Origin: Bacillota bacterium
Lineage (GTDB): Bacteria; Bacillota; DTU030; DUMP01
Length of the DNA: 64,000 bases
Reading direction: 5' to 3'
NCBI GenBank assembly: GCA_012799605.1
Contig: JAAZKX010000011.1
Location: forward strand, 1-64,000
Of the stretch, positions 38,415 to 47,236 are shown one piece after another. Every line of letters starts with the position of its first letter. Position 1 is the first letter of the stretch. The notes below the pieces were generated by a model. That model did no database searches. It saw nothing but the letters and a program-made list of their open reading frames with translations, and was not told where the DNA came from. Position numbers and translations under genes: made by a program.

Positions 38415-40367
38415 CTACATGCGGGTTAGGACTGGAATGCCGAGGGTAGCGAGCGCATTGCTCATGGCCTGCTTAAAGCTGATTACCAATGCTACGCGAA
38501 AGCGCATTCGAGCTGGGGTTGCCGTAAGTACCGGGGATGTTTCATAAAAGTTCATAAAACCGGTAGCCAATCTATACACATATTCCGCAAAAAGTGAGCC
38601 TTGTAGTGTCTCTGCTGCCCGCTGAGTAGCAACCGGCAGTTCGGTGATCAAACGGATTAGGTTCTTTTCATTCACAGTCAAATCTTCCGGCACTGGCACA
38701 GTACGCAGATCTACATCATCTAATATTTCTCGGTCAACCCTTCCCAGAATATTGGCTGCCCGAGCATAGGCGTATTGCAAATATGGACCTGTATTGCCTT
38801 GCATATTCAAAGCTTCATCGAAATCAAACACCAGTACGCTAGATATATTGAAGCGAACCATATAATAACGAATAGCCCCGATGGCGATGTCAAGCCCCAG
38901 TTTGCGATGTTCCTCCGGAGACATTTCCGGATGACGCTTCGCCACTTCAAAAGTAGCATGCTTGATCACCTGTTCCACCATATCGTCAGCCTTGACTCCA
39001 ATTCCTTTACGGCCTGACATAGCATAGACGGTTTTATCATCCTCATCATCGACCGGGACTCCCAATTCACGGGCGGTTTTGGCCGATAAGGCTACGACCT
39101 CATAGCCAAAATGGACAGAGTTTTCACCTTCCTGCTCAAAACCAAGCTTGATCAAGGAAAAACGCAGCACGTCTTGTAAATATCTTTGCCGCAGATCAAT
39201 GACATTAATTACCCGATCGGCCCGACCGAAACGTTCCATTTTGGTTCCTTCGCTACTCGTGGTCCATAAAACAGTCCCATTCGGCTGTAGACAGCAGCGA
39301 TCGTAAAAAAAGTCCTTTCCGAGAACACCAAACTTCCACAGTTGATAAGCAATATCTTTAGCCGTATAAGTTGCCGTACCGTTGGAACGAACTAGAACTT
39401 TATCCGGATTTTCCAAGTCTTCAAACCCAGGTACATCTCCTAACCTGACCACCCAACAGCCAGCGTTTGGACCCTCTTCTTCGTAAACTAGCTGGCCCTT
39501 GCTTTTCAAGAGGTTAAAAGCTTGATCCCAAAAGCCCAGCCGGATGATATCGCTTTCCCAATTTAACAGGTTGTAATAAATGCCTAGCCGCCACATGGTG
39601 TTTAAGTGACATTCCACAATTTTTTGAGCCACGTCTTTGGCTAATTCGGCTGTAGGGTTGTCACCCTCTTCGATCAGCCTCAGCACCTCATAACGTTTTT
39701 CTTGCAGCTTAGGTTCTTGTTCGTAGCGGCGATTGATCTCGGTATACAAATCCCAGCAATAATAATCGAATTTTTCCTCCGGCAGCTCTGCCGCCAACTC
39801 CTGTATCGCAACTACAACATCAGCCACGGCCATACCAGTATCGTCAATATAATTTTGAACTTCAACATCATACCCGGCCCGTTTTTTAAGACGGGCCAAT
39901 GTGTCCCCCAAACAAGCATTTCGAAGGTGCCCTATATGTGCCGCCTTGTTGGGATTAATATTCGTGTGTTCAATTACGACTTTTAGGCCCTTGCCGATTT
40001 CAACCTGGCCGTACTCGTCCTTATCCACGGCAATTTGATCGAAGACCGAACGGGTAAGCGCCTGCATATCTAGCCAGGCATTAGCATAGCCTGGGGCGGT
40101 TACGGCAAATTCTTTTACATAAGGCGGTTTTTGTTCGGTCAAGTATGTGCATATTTCCTGCGCTATATCAAGCGGTCTACGGCGCAGCTTCCGGGCGAGC
40201 CGCAGCGCTACCGGAGTGGACAAATCGCCGAATTCCGGTTGGGGTGGAATTCCCCAGACAATATCATCCAATGGTAGAATGAAATTATATAGCTCACTTA
40301 CCGCTTCCCTTGTTAAAGATTGCAACAATAATTCCAGTTCATAAAAATGGTAGGAATTGCCCTCCAT
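38415..40367 (-). CDS. argS: arginyl-tRNA synthetase, long variant
   Basis: Charges tRNA-Arg. 650 aa, roughly 90 longer than the usual 550-565. N-terminal tRNA D-loop-binding domain (about 15-120), the class I HIGH motif in NPNKAAHIGHLRNA (about 140), YIDDTG, an extended insert after it (about 190-270), and a KMSKS position reading YAMSGRKGIGVKADD; ArgS often has a degenerate KMSKS. The anticodon-binding C-terminal helical domain follows (about 530-650) but its end differs from the common ALxxLGIxxxxRM only slightly. ATG at 40367 chosen for GAGGAG 7 nt upstream. No T-box seen in the short leader. Confidence 0.92.
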   Translation of the reverse strand: MEGNSYHFYELELLLQSLTREAVSELYNFILPLDDIVWGIPPQPEFGDLSTPVALRLARKLRRRPLDIAQEICTYLTEQKPPYVKEFAVTAPGYANAWLDMQALTRSVFDQIAVDKDEYGQVEIGKGLKVVIEHTNINPNKAAHIGHLRNACLGDTLARLKKRAGYDVEVQNYIDDTGMAVADVVVAIQELAAELPEEKFDYYCWDLYTEINRRYEQEPKLQEKRYEVLRLIEEGDNPTAELAKDVAQKIVECHLNTMWRLGIYYNLLNWESDIIRLGFWDQAFNLLKSKGQLVYEEEGPNAGCWVVRLGDVPGFEDLENPDKVLVRSNGTATYTAKDIAYQLWKFGVLGKDFFYDRCCLQPNGTVLWTTSSEGTKMERFGRADRVINVIDLRQRYLQDVLRFSLIKLGFEQEGENSVHFGYEVVALSAKTARELGVPVDDEDDKTVYAMSGRKGIGVKADDMVEQVIKHATFEVAKRHPEMSPEEHRKLGLDIAIGAIRYYMVRFNISSVLVFDFDEALNMQGNTGPYLQYAYARAANILGRVDREILDDVDLRTVPVPEDLTVNEKNLIRLITELPVATQRAAETLQGSLFAEYVYRLATGFMNFYETSPVLTATPARMRFRVALVISFKQAMSNALATLGIPVLTRM

Positions 40368-40474
40368 TCCGTACTCCTCCTCAGTGGGATGCATCTTCCA
40401 AGTATTATATCATATGTGTTGGGATGTAGCCAGAGTAAGGTAAAAAGAGGAAAAGAAGCCAGTTTTAGAAGGCT

Positions 40475-41143
40475 TTATTGGTTTTTTGTTCGACCCCGTT
40501 GAACGGGGAGCCAAAGAATAAATGATGTCCCTCCGCCCTGGTCGCTTTCAACCTCCAACCGCCCGCCATGAAATTCAGCAATCCGTTTACATAGCGGCAG
40601 CCCTAAACCAGTCCCTGTTTTTTTGGTACTGAAATAGGGCCGAAAAATATGGTCAATATCAGCTGCCGGAATACCAATACCGGTATCACGGCATATAAGA
40701 CGCAACCAGTTGGCATCTACCGGTTCTAATTCTAATAAAATTTCACCCGAATCCGGTAAAGCAGCCAACGCATTGGCGACAAGATTCCATAACAGATGTT
40801 GCAACAGCTCGGGTACTCCGTATATAGCCGGACATGGATTTGTGTTTACCTTGATTTCAATACCGCTTCCTTGAGCCAAACAAGCTGCTCGGTCGGTTAT
40901 TCGTTTCAGTATTGCTGCCAGATCACATTTACCAAGCGGTATATCGCCGGCCCAACTGAAGTAAAGTCCGTCTTCTATTAGCCGCCCCAGGTGATCAAGT
41001 TCGCTGGCCAGTATGTTGACATAGCGCCGTGCTCGGGTATTGTCCCTTACTTCCCGCACCAACAGCTGCAAGAAACCATTTATGGTAGCAGTAGTGTTCT
41101 TTATTTCGTGCACTACCCCCATAAACAGTTTTTCCTTGGTCAA
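40475..41143 (-). CDS. sensorless histidine kinase
   Basis: 222 aa with only HisKA (about 5-70; phosphoacceptor His in VVHEIKNTTATINGF) and HATPase_c (about 100-215; N box LLWNLVANALAAL, G1 DTGIGIPAADI, F/G2 STKKTGTGLGLPLCKRI). No sensor, membrane or receiver domain and no response regulator next to it. The H-box HEIKN is of the type in NtrB and sporulation kinases. It could feed a phosphorelay or serve as a cytoplasmic kinase driven by a partner. A weak hairpin follows the stop. Confidence 0.85.
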   Translation of the reverse strand: MTKEKLFMGVVHEIKNTTATINGFLQLLVREVRDNTRARRYVNILASELDHLGRLIEDGLYFSWAGDIPLGKCDLAAILKRITDRAACLAQGSGIEIKVNTNPCPAIYGVPELLQHLLWNLVANALAALPDSGEILLELEPVDANWLRLICRDTGIGIPAADIDHIFRPYFSTKKTGTGLGLPLCKRIAEFHGGRLEVESDQGGGTSFILWLPVQRGRTKNQ

Positions 41144-41265
41144 ACATGCCCCCTCCTTAACAGCAAGCCTTGTAAGTTATATTCAACCCGTTTCAAACAG
41201 TTTCCTTCCGGGGGCAGGGCGGGACCCAAATATTCTGCTTTGAGGGCTAGGTTTATAAGATAAAT

Positions 41266-43035
41266 CTAATATAACAGCAGCGTGCCCTCTCGATCCAACC
41301 GAGCGTGAATACCTTGCTCAGTTTCTTGAAACTTATGTTGCCGGGTACCGACTTGGATAGTCACATTGGGATGCACCTTCTTAGCTACCACCGTTCCTCC
41401 TCTGTCCACTTTTAACAAAGTGGGGCTGCCGCGGGGAGATCCGGCTTCACTTACCACAATCCGCTCCCCGGCTTGAACTACTCCCCCCCGCATGATTCCA
41501 GGAATGCCTTCCAGTCGAACCGAGCGTCCGGCATAAAGGTAGGACTGATAGCAACCTTTACCGGTGATAATAATATCACCGCTCGCTTCCACGCGCGCTC
41601 CCTGAACATAATTGGCAGTAAAAGACACCTCTTCCTCAGTGGTGTCTTTTAGGTCGTTAACGATCCTTCTCGCTTGGTTAACCAAATCCCAGATCTGATG
41701 CACACCGTTTATCTGCAAAACACCCCGCCGGCTCACCGCTTGCTGAAAACTGGACAAAGCATTATCCATCTCCTTGCCGATAATGCCAGCTACTTCCCGG
41801 TAAGCGCCGGCTATTTCGTTGACTAAAGGTGGCAGGTAGGCAAACTTAGTATCCAACAGCCTCGACATAACCCTTCCCCAGCCTTGCCGGCTGGCCGCCG
41901 GGCCTAGTTCCGGGTGCTTAGAAATTTGGGTCAGGGCGGTAGCGCAATCTTCCAAGCCCTGGACTAGCTGCCCCCACGATTCCTTCATGCGTAAATGCAC
42001 CACATCTACACCGCCGGAACGCACAATCCCACCGATTACATTGCGGCGGACGTAAACTTGTCCGCCAGCTGTAAGATTGGCATGGGTAGAGTCCCCAGCA
42101 ACTTCTATGTTGCCCTCGGCAGATACAGCCATGGTTTCGTCCACATTTCCTCTCACTAATACATCGCCATTGAATTTAATGTTGCCGCTAGCCAAATTGA
42201 CGCCTTTTTCAGCTACCAATAAGGGATAAACCTCAAGTTTACCCCGGGAATAAACCGGCCGGCCGCTACGCGTGGCTACCACCCTGGATCCCCCATTTAC
42301 AACCTTGGCCCCTTCCCCGGCTACCAGCTCAACATCTAGGGGTACTTTGGGATCTAGTGGTTCTCCGGTAACTGTTACACCCGGTTTACCTAAAATAGGT
42401 GGATGTTTAATTGCTAATTCGTCGCCAGTTTCTACCGTGGGAATAACCATCAGCTCGCGCCAATTTACTTTGTGCTCCTCTTCATCCGGCAGCATTTGTT
42501 GCCGGGCCTTAAATTTCAATTCAATGCGTGCATCCTGTCCGGGGACGGGCAGCTTGCCCTTGGCCACGATTTTGGCTTTGCCCGTATCCTGGCTGATTAA
42601 TGCTTGGATCGCTTTTTGGTCTATGCCAACAAAAACGCCCTTTTCCCGTAAAGCTTGTTCTATCGTCCTGGCTTCCACCTGCGGCAGGTGCAGCTCTTCC
42701 CGGGTCGATAAAATCAAATGTTGCCGCGGTACACTGTCTTCTAGATAAAATCTTGTTTCAGGAATGAGATCCAGCCTAGCTTCGGCAGTAAGCCCATCAG
42801 CGGAAATATTTACCTTAACTTCGGCTTGTCCGGGTTTGCTTTGCAATTCGATCCGGATCTTGTCTTTGCTGCTGACTTCTCGGGGTCCCGTAACCTCGAT
42901 CTCATTTACATATAGCTTCAGCCCCGGTCCGGGCTCAAGCACAGCTCGCTGCCCGCCACCACTTTCATCGGTCACAATAACACGGCCTTGAAATACACTG
43001 ACACTTCCATCACGTACCTGTCTTTCCTCAGCCAA
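41266..43035 (-). CDS. FapA/DUF342-family protein
   Basis: 589 aa. The central part (about 120-330) has the FapA N-terminal domain and the right-handed parallel beta-helix pattern (repeated GNI..NGDVLVRGNVDE, NIEVAGDSTHANL, GQVYVRRNVIGGIV), followed by a helical segment (about 350-480) and further beta turns to the end (EASGDIIITGKGCYQS). DUF342 proteins are linked to flagellar placement and polysaccharide assembly; function here unknown. AGGGGGGG precedes the ATG. Near c-di-GMP genes and UDG. Confidence 0.85.
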   Translation of the reverse strand: MAEERQVRDGSVSVFQGRVIVTDESGGGQRAVLEPGPGLKLYVNEIEVTGPREVSSKDKIRIELQSKPGQAEVKVNISADGLTAEARLDLIPETRFYLEDSVPRQHLILSTREELHLPQVEARTIEQALREKGVFVGIDQKAIQALISQDTGKAKIVAKGKLPVPGQDARIELKFKARQQMLPDEEEHKVNWRELMVIPTVETGDELAIKHPPILGKPGVTVTGEPLDPKVPLDVELVAGEGAKVVNGGSRVVATRSGRPVYSRGKLEVYPLLVAEKGVNLASGNIKFNGDVLVRGNVDETMAVSAEGNIEVAGDSTHANLTAGGQVYVRRNVIGGIVRSGGVDVVHLRMKESWGQLVQGLEDCATALTQISKHPELGPAASRQGWGRVMSRLLDTKFAYLPPLVNEIAGAYREVAGIIGKEMDNALSSFQQAVSRRGVLQINGVHQIWDLVNQARRIVNDLKDTTEEEVSFTANYVQGARVEASGDIIITGKGCYQSYLYAGRSVRLEGIPGIMRGGVVQAGERIVVSEAGSPRGSPTLLKVDRGGTVVAKKVHPNVTIQVGTRQHKFQETEQGIHARLDREGTLLLY

Positions 43036-43064
43036 TGTTTCCCCCCCCTACCGAAGGCAAGCTG

Positions 43065-43697
43065 TCATCCTTTCATTTGTTCATAACGGCGCATCACTGC
43101 CTGAATGTCATCCCATACTGGCTTTTTCTTTTTTGGATCCCGTAGCAAGGCTGCTGGATGAAATGTAGGCATGATAAGCAAACCATCTTTGCTAATCCAA
43201 CGGCCCCGGTCACGGGTAATACGTACAGATGGGTCTATCAAAGTCTGGCTGGCTAAAGCACCTAAAGAAATTACTATCTTCGGTTTTATAATCCTCAGCT
43301 GGGCCCGAAGATAAGGCAAGCATGCTCTCACTTCATCCGGTGTCGGCAAGCGATTCCCTGGCGGCCGGCATTTGACTACATTGCATATAAATACCTCCGC
43401 CCGCTGAAGCCCGGCAGCAGAAAAGATTTTATCCAATAGCTCTCCCGCAGCCCCCACAAATGGTCGCCCTATTTCGTCTTCAGCCCGGCCGGGTCCCTCA
43501 CCTACTAGCATTATTTCCGCTTTAGAGTTGCCTTCACCGAAAACTACCTGGCGACAGCTGTCACGTAAGCGGCAGGAGCGGCAATCACTGACTATTTGTT
43601 CCAGCTCTTCCAGCGAACGGGCCTGTTCCCACGGGGGTTGAAATTTTTCCCGTTTAGCCTCGGGCAAAAAACTAAGTTGTTTTTGCTTCCGTGTCAT
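43065..43697 (-). CDS. uracil-DNA glycosylase, family 4 (iron-sulfur)
   Basis: Removes uracil from DNA. 210 aa. Motif 1 LVGEGPGRAEDEIGRPFVG (family 4 type), KCRPPGNR, and motif 2 FHPAALLRDP. Candidate cluster cysteines are in DCRSCRLRDSC and FICNVVKC. Length and motifs match the thermostable UDGa group. Start ATG. Confidence 0.93.
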   Translation of the reverse strand: MTRKQKQLSFLPEAKREKFQPPWEQARSLEELEQIVSDCRSCRLRDSCRQVVFGEGNSKAEIMLVGEGPGRAEDEIGRPFVGAAGELLDKIFSAAGLQRAEVFICNVVKCRPPGNRLPTPDEVRACLPYLRAQLRIIKPKIVISLGALASQTLIDPSVRITRDRGRWISKDGLLIMPTFHPAALLRDPKKKKPVWDDIQAVMRRYEQMKG

Positions 43698-43765
43698 GCT
43701 AAACCCTCCTGAACAGTATAATTGGCTATACTAGGTAGGGCTTCCTGCCGCCGGGAGCAAAAAAG

Positions 43766-44422
43766 TCAAAGCCAGCTCTGATAAACGAACTCGCTCATGC
43801 CGGGCCATAAACACAGCTGCTCAAAAAGTTTGCGCGTAGCTCGGCTGAGCATGTTCTTGGGAAATCGCTCTTTTTCCAAACTAGCAAGAAAAGCTTTCAC
43901 TACTTGGGGATCAAACTGGGTGCCGCTGCACACCAACAGTTCATCGACCGAAGCCTTGATCGAGCGGGCTGAGCGGTACGGGCGCACGGTGGTCATGGCA
44001 TCGAAAGCATCCGCTACAGCTATAATTCGCCCTCCGATAGGAATATTTTTGGCCCGAAGCCCATCCGGATAACCATAGCCATCGTAACGCTCATGATGGC
44101 TACGGATCAAAGGTGCCAATGGGGCAAGGCCGCGAATTCTATTCGCTACCCGTTCCCCCACAATTGAGTGCTGTTTTACCTGGTCATACTCTTTTGCAGT
44201 CAGGTGGCCTGGTTTAATTAATACGGATCGGGCTACCGATATTTTCCCGATGTCATGGAGTAAAGCGGCGCGTTCGATGATTGAAATTTCCAGCGGGGAA
44301 AGTTGTAGTTTCTGGGCGATAGCAGCAGAATAACCGGCTACCCGCACACTGTGGGCATATATATTACAACCTTCCATTTTCATGGCGGCGATTGTACGAA
44401 ACAGCTGCTGATCAGCAATCAT
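43766..44422 (-). CDS. HD-GYP domain protein
   Basis: 218 aa, cytoplasmic. HD-GYP domain from about residue 15 to 185: metal ligands in AHSVRVAGYS, LLHDIGK, IRSHHERYDGYGYPDGL (HHE...GYP) and VADAFDAMTT. No receiver or sensor domain. Such domains break down c-di-GMP to pGpG or GMP, or act as other HD hydrolases. It complements the GGDEF protein at 36.6 kb. Confidence 0.9.
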   Translation of the reverse strand: MIADQQLFRTIAAMKMEGCNIYAHSVRVAGYSAAIAQKLQLSPLEISIIERAALLHDIGKISVARSVLIKPGHLTAKEYDQVKQHSIVGERVANRIRGLAPLAPLIRSHHERYDGYGYPDGLRAKNIPIGGRIIAVADAFDAMTTVRPYRSARSIKASVDELLVCSGTQFDPQVVKAFLASLEKERFPKNMLSRATRKLFEQLCLWPGMSEFVYQSWL

Positions 44423-44654
44423 GTTTCAGCCCCCTTGCTAAATTAAAGTGGACCCAAGCAAAGAATAAATCAGGAAAAATACTTGTTTAGCGCAGTTAAC
44501 AGCAATACGGGGGAAGGCAAAATAATTAAACCAGTGTTTCTACCCATACAGCCAGGTTAAGCTTATATTGACCGCCGATTCCCAATTATTATTTTATCAA
44601 TACAAATTAGGGCTTGTCTATCAGACGATAGTCTTAGCCTTTTATGTAACAAAA

Positions 44655-44680
44655 GACCCTAGCTGTTGTCGGTTAGGGTC
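44655..44680 (-). terminator. terminator after the glycosyltransferase-like gene
   Basis: Minus-strand stem GACCCTA / TAGGGTC with a 12-nt loop, then CTTTTGTT. It follows the stop at 44695 by 14 nt. The remaining 44423-44654 holds no gene that I can see. Confidence 0.6.
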
Positions 44681-44694
44681 CCAATATGACAACT

Positions 44695-45147
44695 TTATCC
44701 GTTTAACACCTTCTCTAGCGCCCGGCAAGTTACACGAATTGGCTGCTTGGCCAGATCCATAAGAAAAACTACCTCGCCCCGGCACAGTGCCAGTCCTTCT
44801 TCATAAACCCGGTTGCGCTCGACCGCTTTAACTACCAGGCCGGCTTTCTCCCGGGCCAAGCGTTTCAAGATAGCCGCCGTCTCATCGGCTGAACTTCCGC
44901 TGATAGCGACTAATTCAAAGTTGGGCCGGCTGTAAGCATTTACATAACCTAAGCCCAATAGCCAACGAATAACGCCTTCAATCCGAACTTCATCATCATA
45001 AGCAATGACCAATATGCTAACAAAAGGCTTATCCCGTCGCTTACCCGGGCTGTATTTTCGCCCTAGATCACGGCCGATCGACCAAAGACCGTAGACCGCA
45101 AATAAAAACAGACACAGCCTGGCTACTGAGTCTTCAGCCCAAAGCAT
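44695..45147 (-). CDS. stunted glycosyltransferase 2-like protein
   Basis: 150 aa. One N-terminal membrane helix (about 5-24), then a segment like the front half of a GT-A glycosyltransferase (VSILVIAYDDEVRIEGVIRWL, with SSADETAAILKRLA and the GEVVFLMDLAKQP strand). The DxD metal motif is not present where expected (MDLA) and the acceptor half is missing. It has its own GGAAGTGAAGG site, start and terminator, so it may be a true short gene rather than a fragment. Sits just downstream of degU. Confidence 0.55.
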   Translation of the reverse strand: MLWAEDSVARLCLFLFAVYGLWSIGRDLGRKYSPGKRRDKPFVSILVIAYDDEVRIEGVIRWLLGLGYVNAYSRPNFELVAISGSSADETAAILKRLAREKAGLVVKAVERNRVYEEGLALCRGEVVFLMDLAKQPIRVTCRALEKVLNG

Positions 45148-45201
45148 ACCTTCACTTCCTTTACCTCAAGGTATGCCCGGAGCTATCTCCATGTGCCAAA
45201 G

Positions 45202-45855
45202 CTAGTTCAATTCCACCAGTCCTTTTTTTACCGCATAAAGGGCGGCTTCAGTCCGGTCACCAACCTTAATTTTTCGGAAAATGCTGGTAACATGATTTTT
45301 GACCGTCTTTTCACTGATCGATAACGCGGCCCCAATCTGTTTGTTGCTATGGCCCCGGGCCAACTGTAGCAAAACTTCCTCCTCGCGGGCAGTCAAGCCA
45401 TCTAGTTTATCATCTTCATGCCCATCAGCTAGCCTGGTAAATTCACGCATCAATTTCTTAACCGCCGGCGGTGACATATACGAATAGCCTTCAGCGACAG
45501 CACGAATCGCGTTGATCAGCTCACCGGGCTCCGCATCTTTAAGTACATAGCCAGCAGCCCCGGCTCGCACCATCTGTAGTATATGGTCACGATCATCATG
45601 GATGGTCAGGGCAATAACACCAAGGTGCGGAAACAGCCTTTTGATTTCGGCAGTAACTTCAATCCCGCTCCTGTCCGGTAGGTCCAAATCCATCAACACT
45701 ACATCCGGTTTAGTACTAGCCACCTTCCTTAGGGCCGCTTGTGCTGTTCCCACTTCAGCTACAACTGCAACATCATCTTCCAATTCCAGCACTTTTTTTA
45801 TTCCACTACGTACTACCGGATGATCATCAACCACCAAAACGCGGATTCTTTCCAC
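45202..45855 (-). CDS. degU: DegU-like NarL/FixJ response regulator
   Basis: 217 aa. Receiver domain (about 4-120) with phosphoacceptor D56, acidic pair D10-D11 and K105-region VLKDAEPGEL; LuxR-type helix-turn-helix (about 150-215) with LTAREEEVLLQLARGHSNKQIG. Output DNA target unknown. Directly after the degS-like kinase gene (32 nt), forming a two-component pair that in Bacillus governs motility, competence and exoenzymes. Confidence 0.88.
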   Translation of the reverse strand: MERIRVLVVDDHPVVRSGIKKVLELEDDVAVVAEVGTAQAALRKVASTKPDVVLMDLDLPDRSGIEVTAEIKRLFPHLGVIALTIHDDRDHILQMVRAGAAGYVLKDAEPGELINAIRAVAEGYSYMSPPAVKKLMREFTRLADGHEDDKLDGLTAREEEVLLQLARGHSNKQIGAALSISEKTVKNHVTSIFRKIKVGDRTEAALYAVKKGLVELN

Positions 45856-45887
45856 GCCCGATCTCCCCCTGTTTGCATGTTGTCAGC

Positions 45888-47093
45888 TTACCTGCGACCC
45901 CCCTCAATGTCGGCTTGATCAGATGCAACCTGTTGGCTACTTTTAATCGGCAAGTGAAGGGTCACGCGCGTTCCTGCTCCCGGCTTGCTGTTAATTTTAA
46001 GGTCGGCATCGATAAGCTCTGCCCGTTCACGCATTCCCACCAAGCCCAAACGGTCAAAGCGCGACATTTCGCCAGTTATAGCCGATACATCAAATCCACA
46101 ACCGTTATCCAGTATCTGGACGGCTAAAAACTGCGGAGTAAATTCTAGCCGTACTTTAATCTCGGTGGCACTAGCATGCTTTACCACATTGTTTAACGCC
46201 TCCTGAATGATGCGAAAAACACTGGTTAAAGCAGTACTGTCAATGGGCTGCTCTTCGCCATAGACAGTCAGCAATATTTCTTTACCTGCGCGTTCCTCGA
46301 TTTGAGCAATTAGCTTTTTTACCGCCACTTCGAGTCCTGTATTGCCCAAAGCCAGCGGTCTGAGGTTGAATATAGCTTCCCGGGTCTCCTTGAGGCCACC
46401 GCGTATAATTTGTTCCACATTTTGGAGTTCATGCTTAGCCCGCTTGGTATCGCTTTCCAGGATCTTTTGGGTCACTTCTAGGCCTAAAATAGCCCCAGCC
46501 AACTGTTGGGCCAGCCCATCGTGCAAATCCCGAGCCACCCGCCGACGTTCTTTTTCTTGGGCTTGGATGATCCGGATTGCAACCCCTCGCTTTTCTTGTA
46601 AAGTGCCGATAGTACGAGACAACTCCTCTAGATTGCCGCTTAGATAATCCAATGCCACCCCAACTTGGGTCGATAAGGTTTCGGCCCGGGACATCAGTCG
46701 CGAGACATTCTTCAATGTGCGAGCCAGCCCGTCACGTTTGGCCCGGAGCTCCTTTTCCTGTTCTGTCAGCACAATAAGGCGAACTTGGGCATCGCGGGCA
46801 TATGTATATGCCAGCTGGATTTCTTTTTCGTTGTAGCGCTTAAAGTCCTTGCTTACCTGCACAAGGTACAACCGCGATTGCTGTTCTTTTTTGCGGGCGA
46901 CATCAACTTTATCTATTACCGCCAAAGTTTCCTGTTTAACTTTTTCCAGTTCACGTTTAAGCCGCGCCGCCTCGGTGCGAGCATCGGCGGCGATAGAATT
47001 TATTTGATGTTGGCTGTCCCGAATAGCTGCTAACGTCTGCTGCAGAATTTCGTCTAAACGTGCAAAATCCGATTGAACCCCCACCCGCTTCAC
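45888..47093 (-). CDS. degS: DegS-like soluble histidine kinase
   Basis: 401 aa, no membrane segment. An N-terminal long coiled coil (about 10-190) of the DegS sensor type is followed by HisKA_3 with RRVARDLHDGLAQQLAGAIL (phosphoacceptor His near 197) and HATPase_c to the end with DNGCGFD and LGLVGMRERAEL. Partner of the downstream regulator. The input signal is unknown. Confidence 0.88.
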   Translation of the reverse strand: MKRVGVQSDFARLDEILQQTLAAIRDSQHQINSIAADARTEAARLKRELEKVKQETLAVIDKVDVARKKEQQSRLYLVQVSKDFKRYNEKEIQLAYTYARDAQVRLIVLTEQEKELRAKRDGLARTLKNVSRLMSRAETLSTQVGVALDYLSGNLEELSRTIGTLQEKRGVAIRIIQAQEKERRRVARDLHDGLAQQLAGAILGLEVTQKILESDTKRAKHELQNVEQIIRGGLKETREAIFNLRPLALGNTGLEVAVKKLIAQIEERAGKEILLTVYGEEQPIDSTALTSVFRIIQEALNNVVKHASATEIKVRLEFTPQFLAVQILDNGCGFDVSAITGEMSRFDRLGLVGMRERAELIDADLKINSKPGAGTRVTLHLPIKSSQQVASDQADIEGGRR

Positions 47094-47186
47094 CTCTATA
47101 AGATTATTCTACTTCCAACTATTGCCTTCCTGCTCTTTTTTGTCGCCTTTTGAATTAAAAATTGATTCCTTGTCAAATAATCCAAT

Positions 47187-47218
47187 TAAACAGCCGGGGC
47201 TTCCTCCCCGGCTGTTTA
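47187..47218 (-). terminator. terminator after metK
   Basis: Perfect 13-bp inverted repeat TAAACAGCCGGGG / CCCCGGCTGTTTA with a 6-nt loop, 19 nt past the metK stop. It separates metK from degS. Confidence 0.8.
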
Positions 47219-47236
47219 GGAATAATTGCTTGACCG

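Noticed and set aside
40368-40474. T-box leader before argS
   Set aside because: The leader is short and lacks the T-box motif and terminator.
40440-40474. terminator after the sensorless histidine kinase
   Set aside because: Only five base pairs (AAGCC/GGCTT) with a long loop; too weak to list.
42272-42748. 158-aa plus-strand open frame
   Set aside because: Antisense to the FapA-like gene; Ser/Pro-rich shadow with no family pattern.
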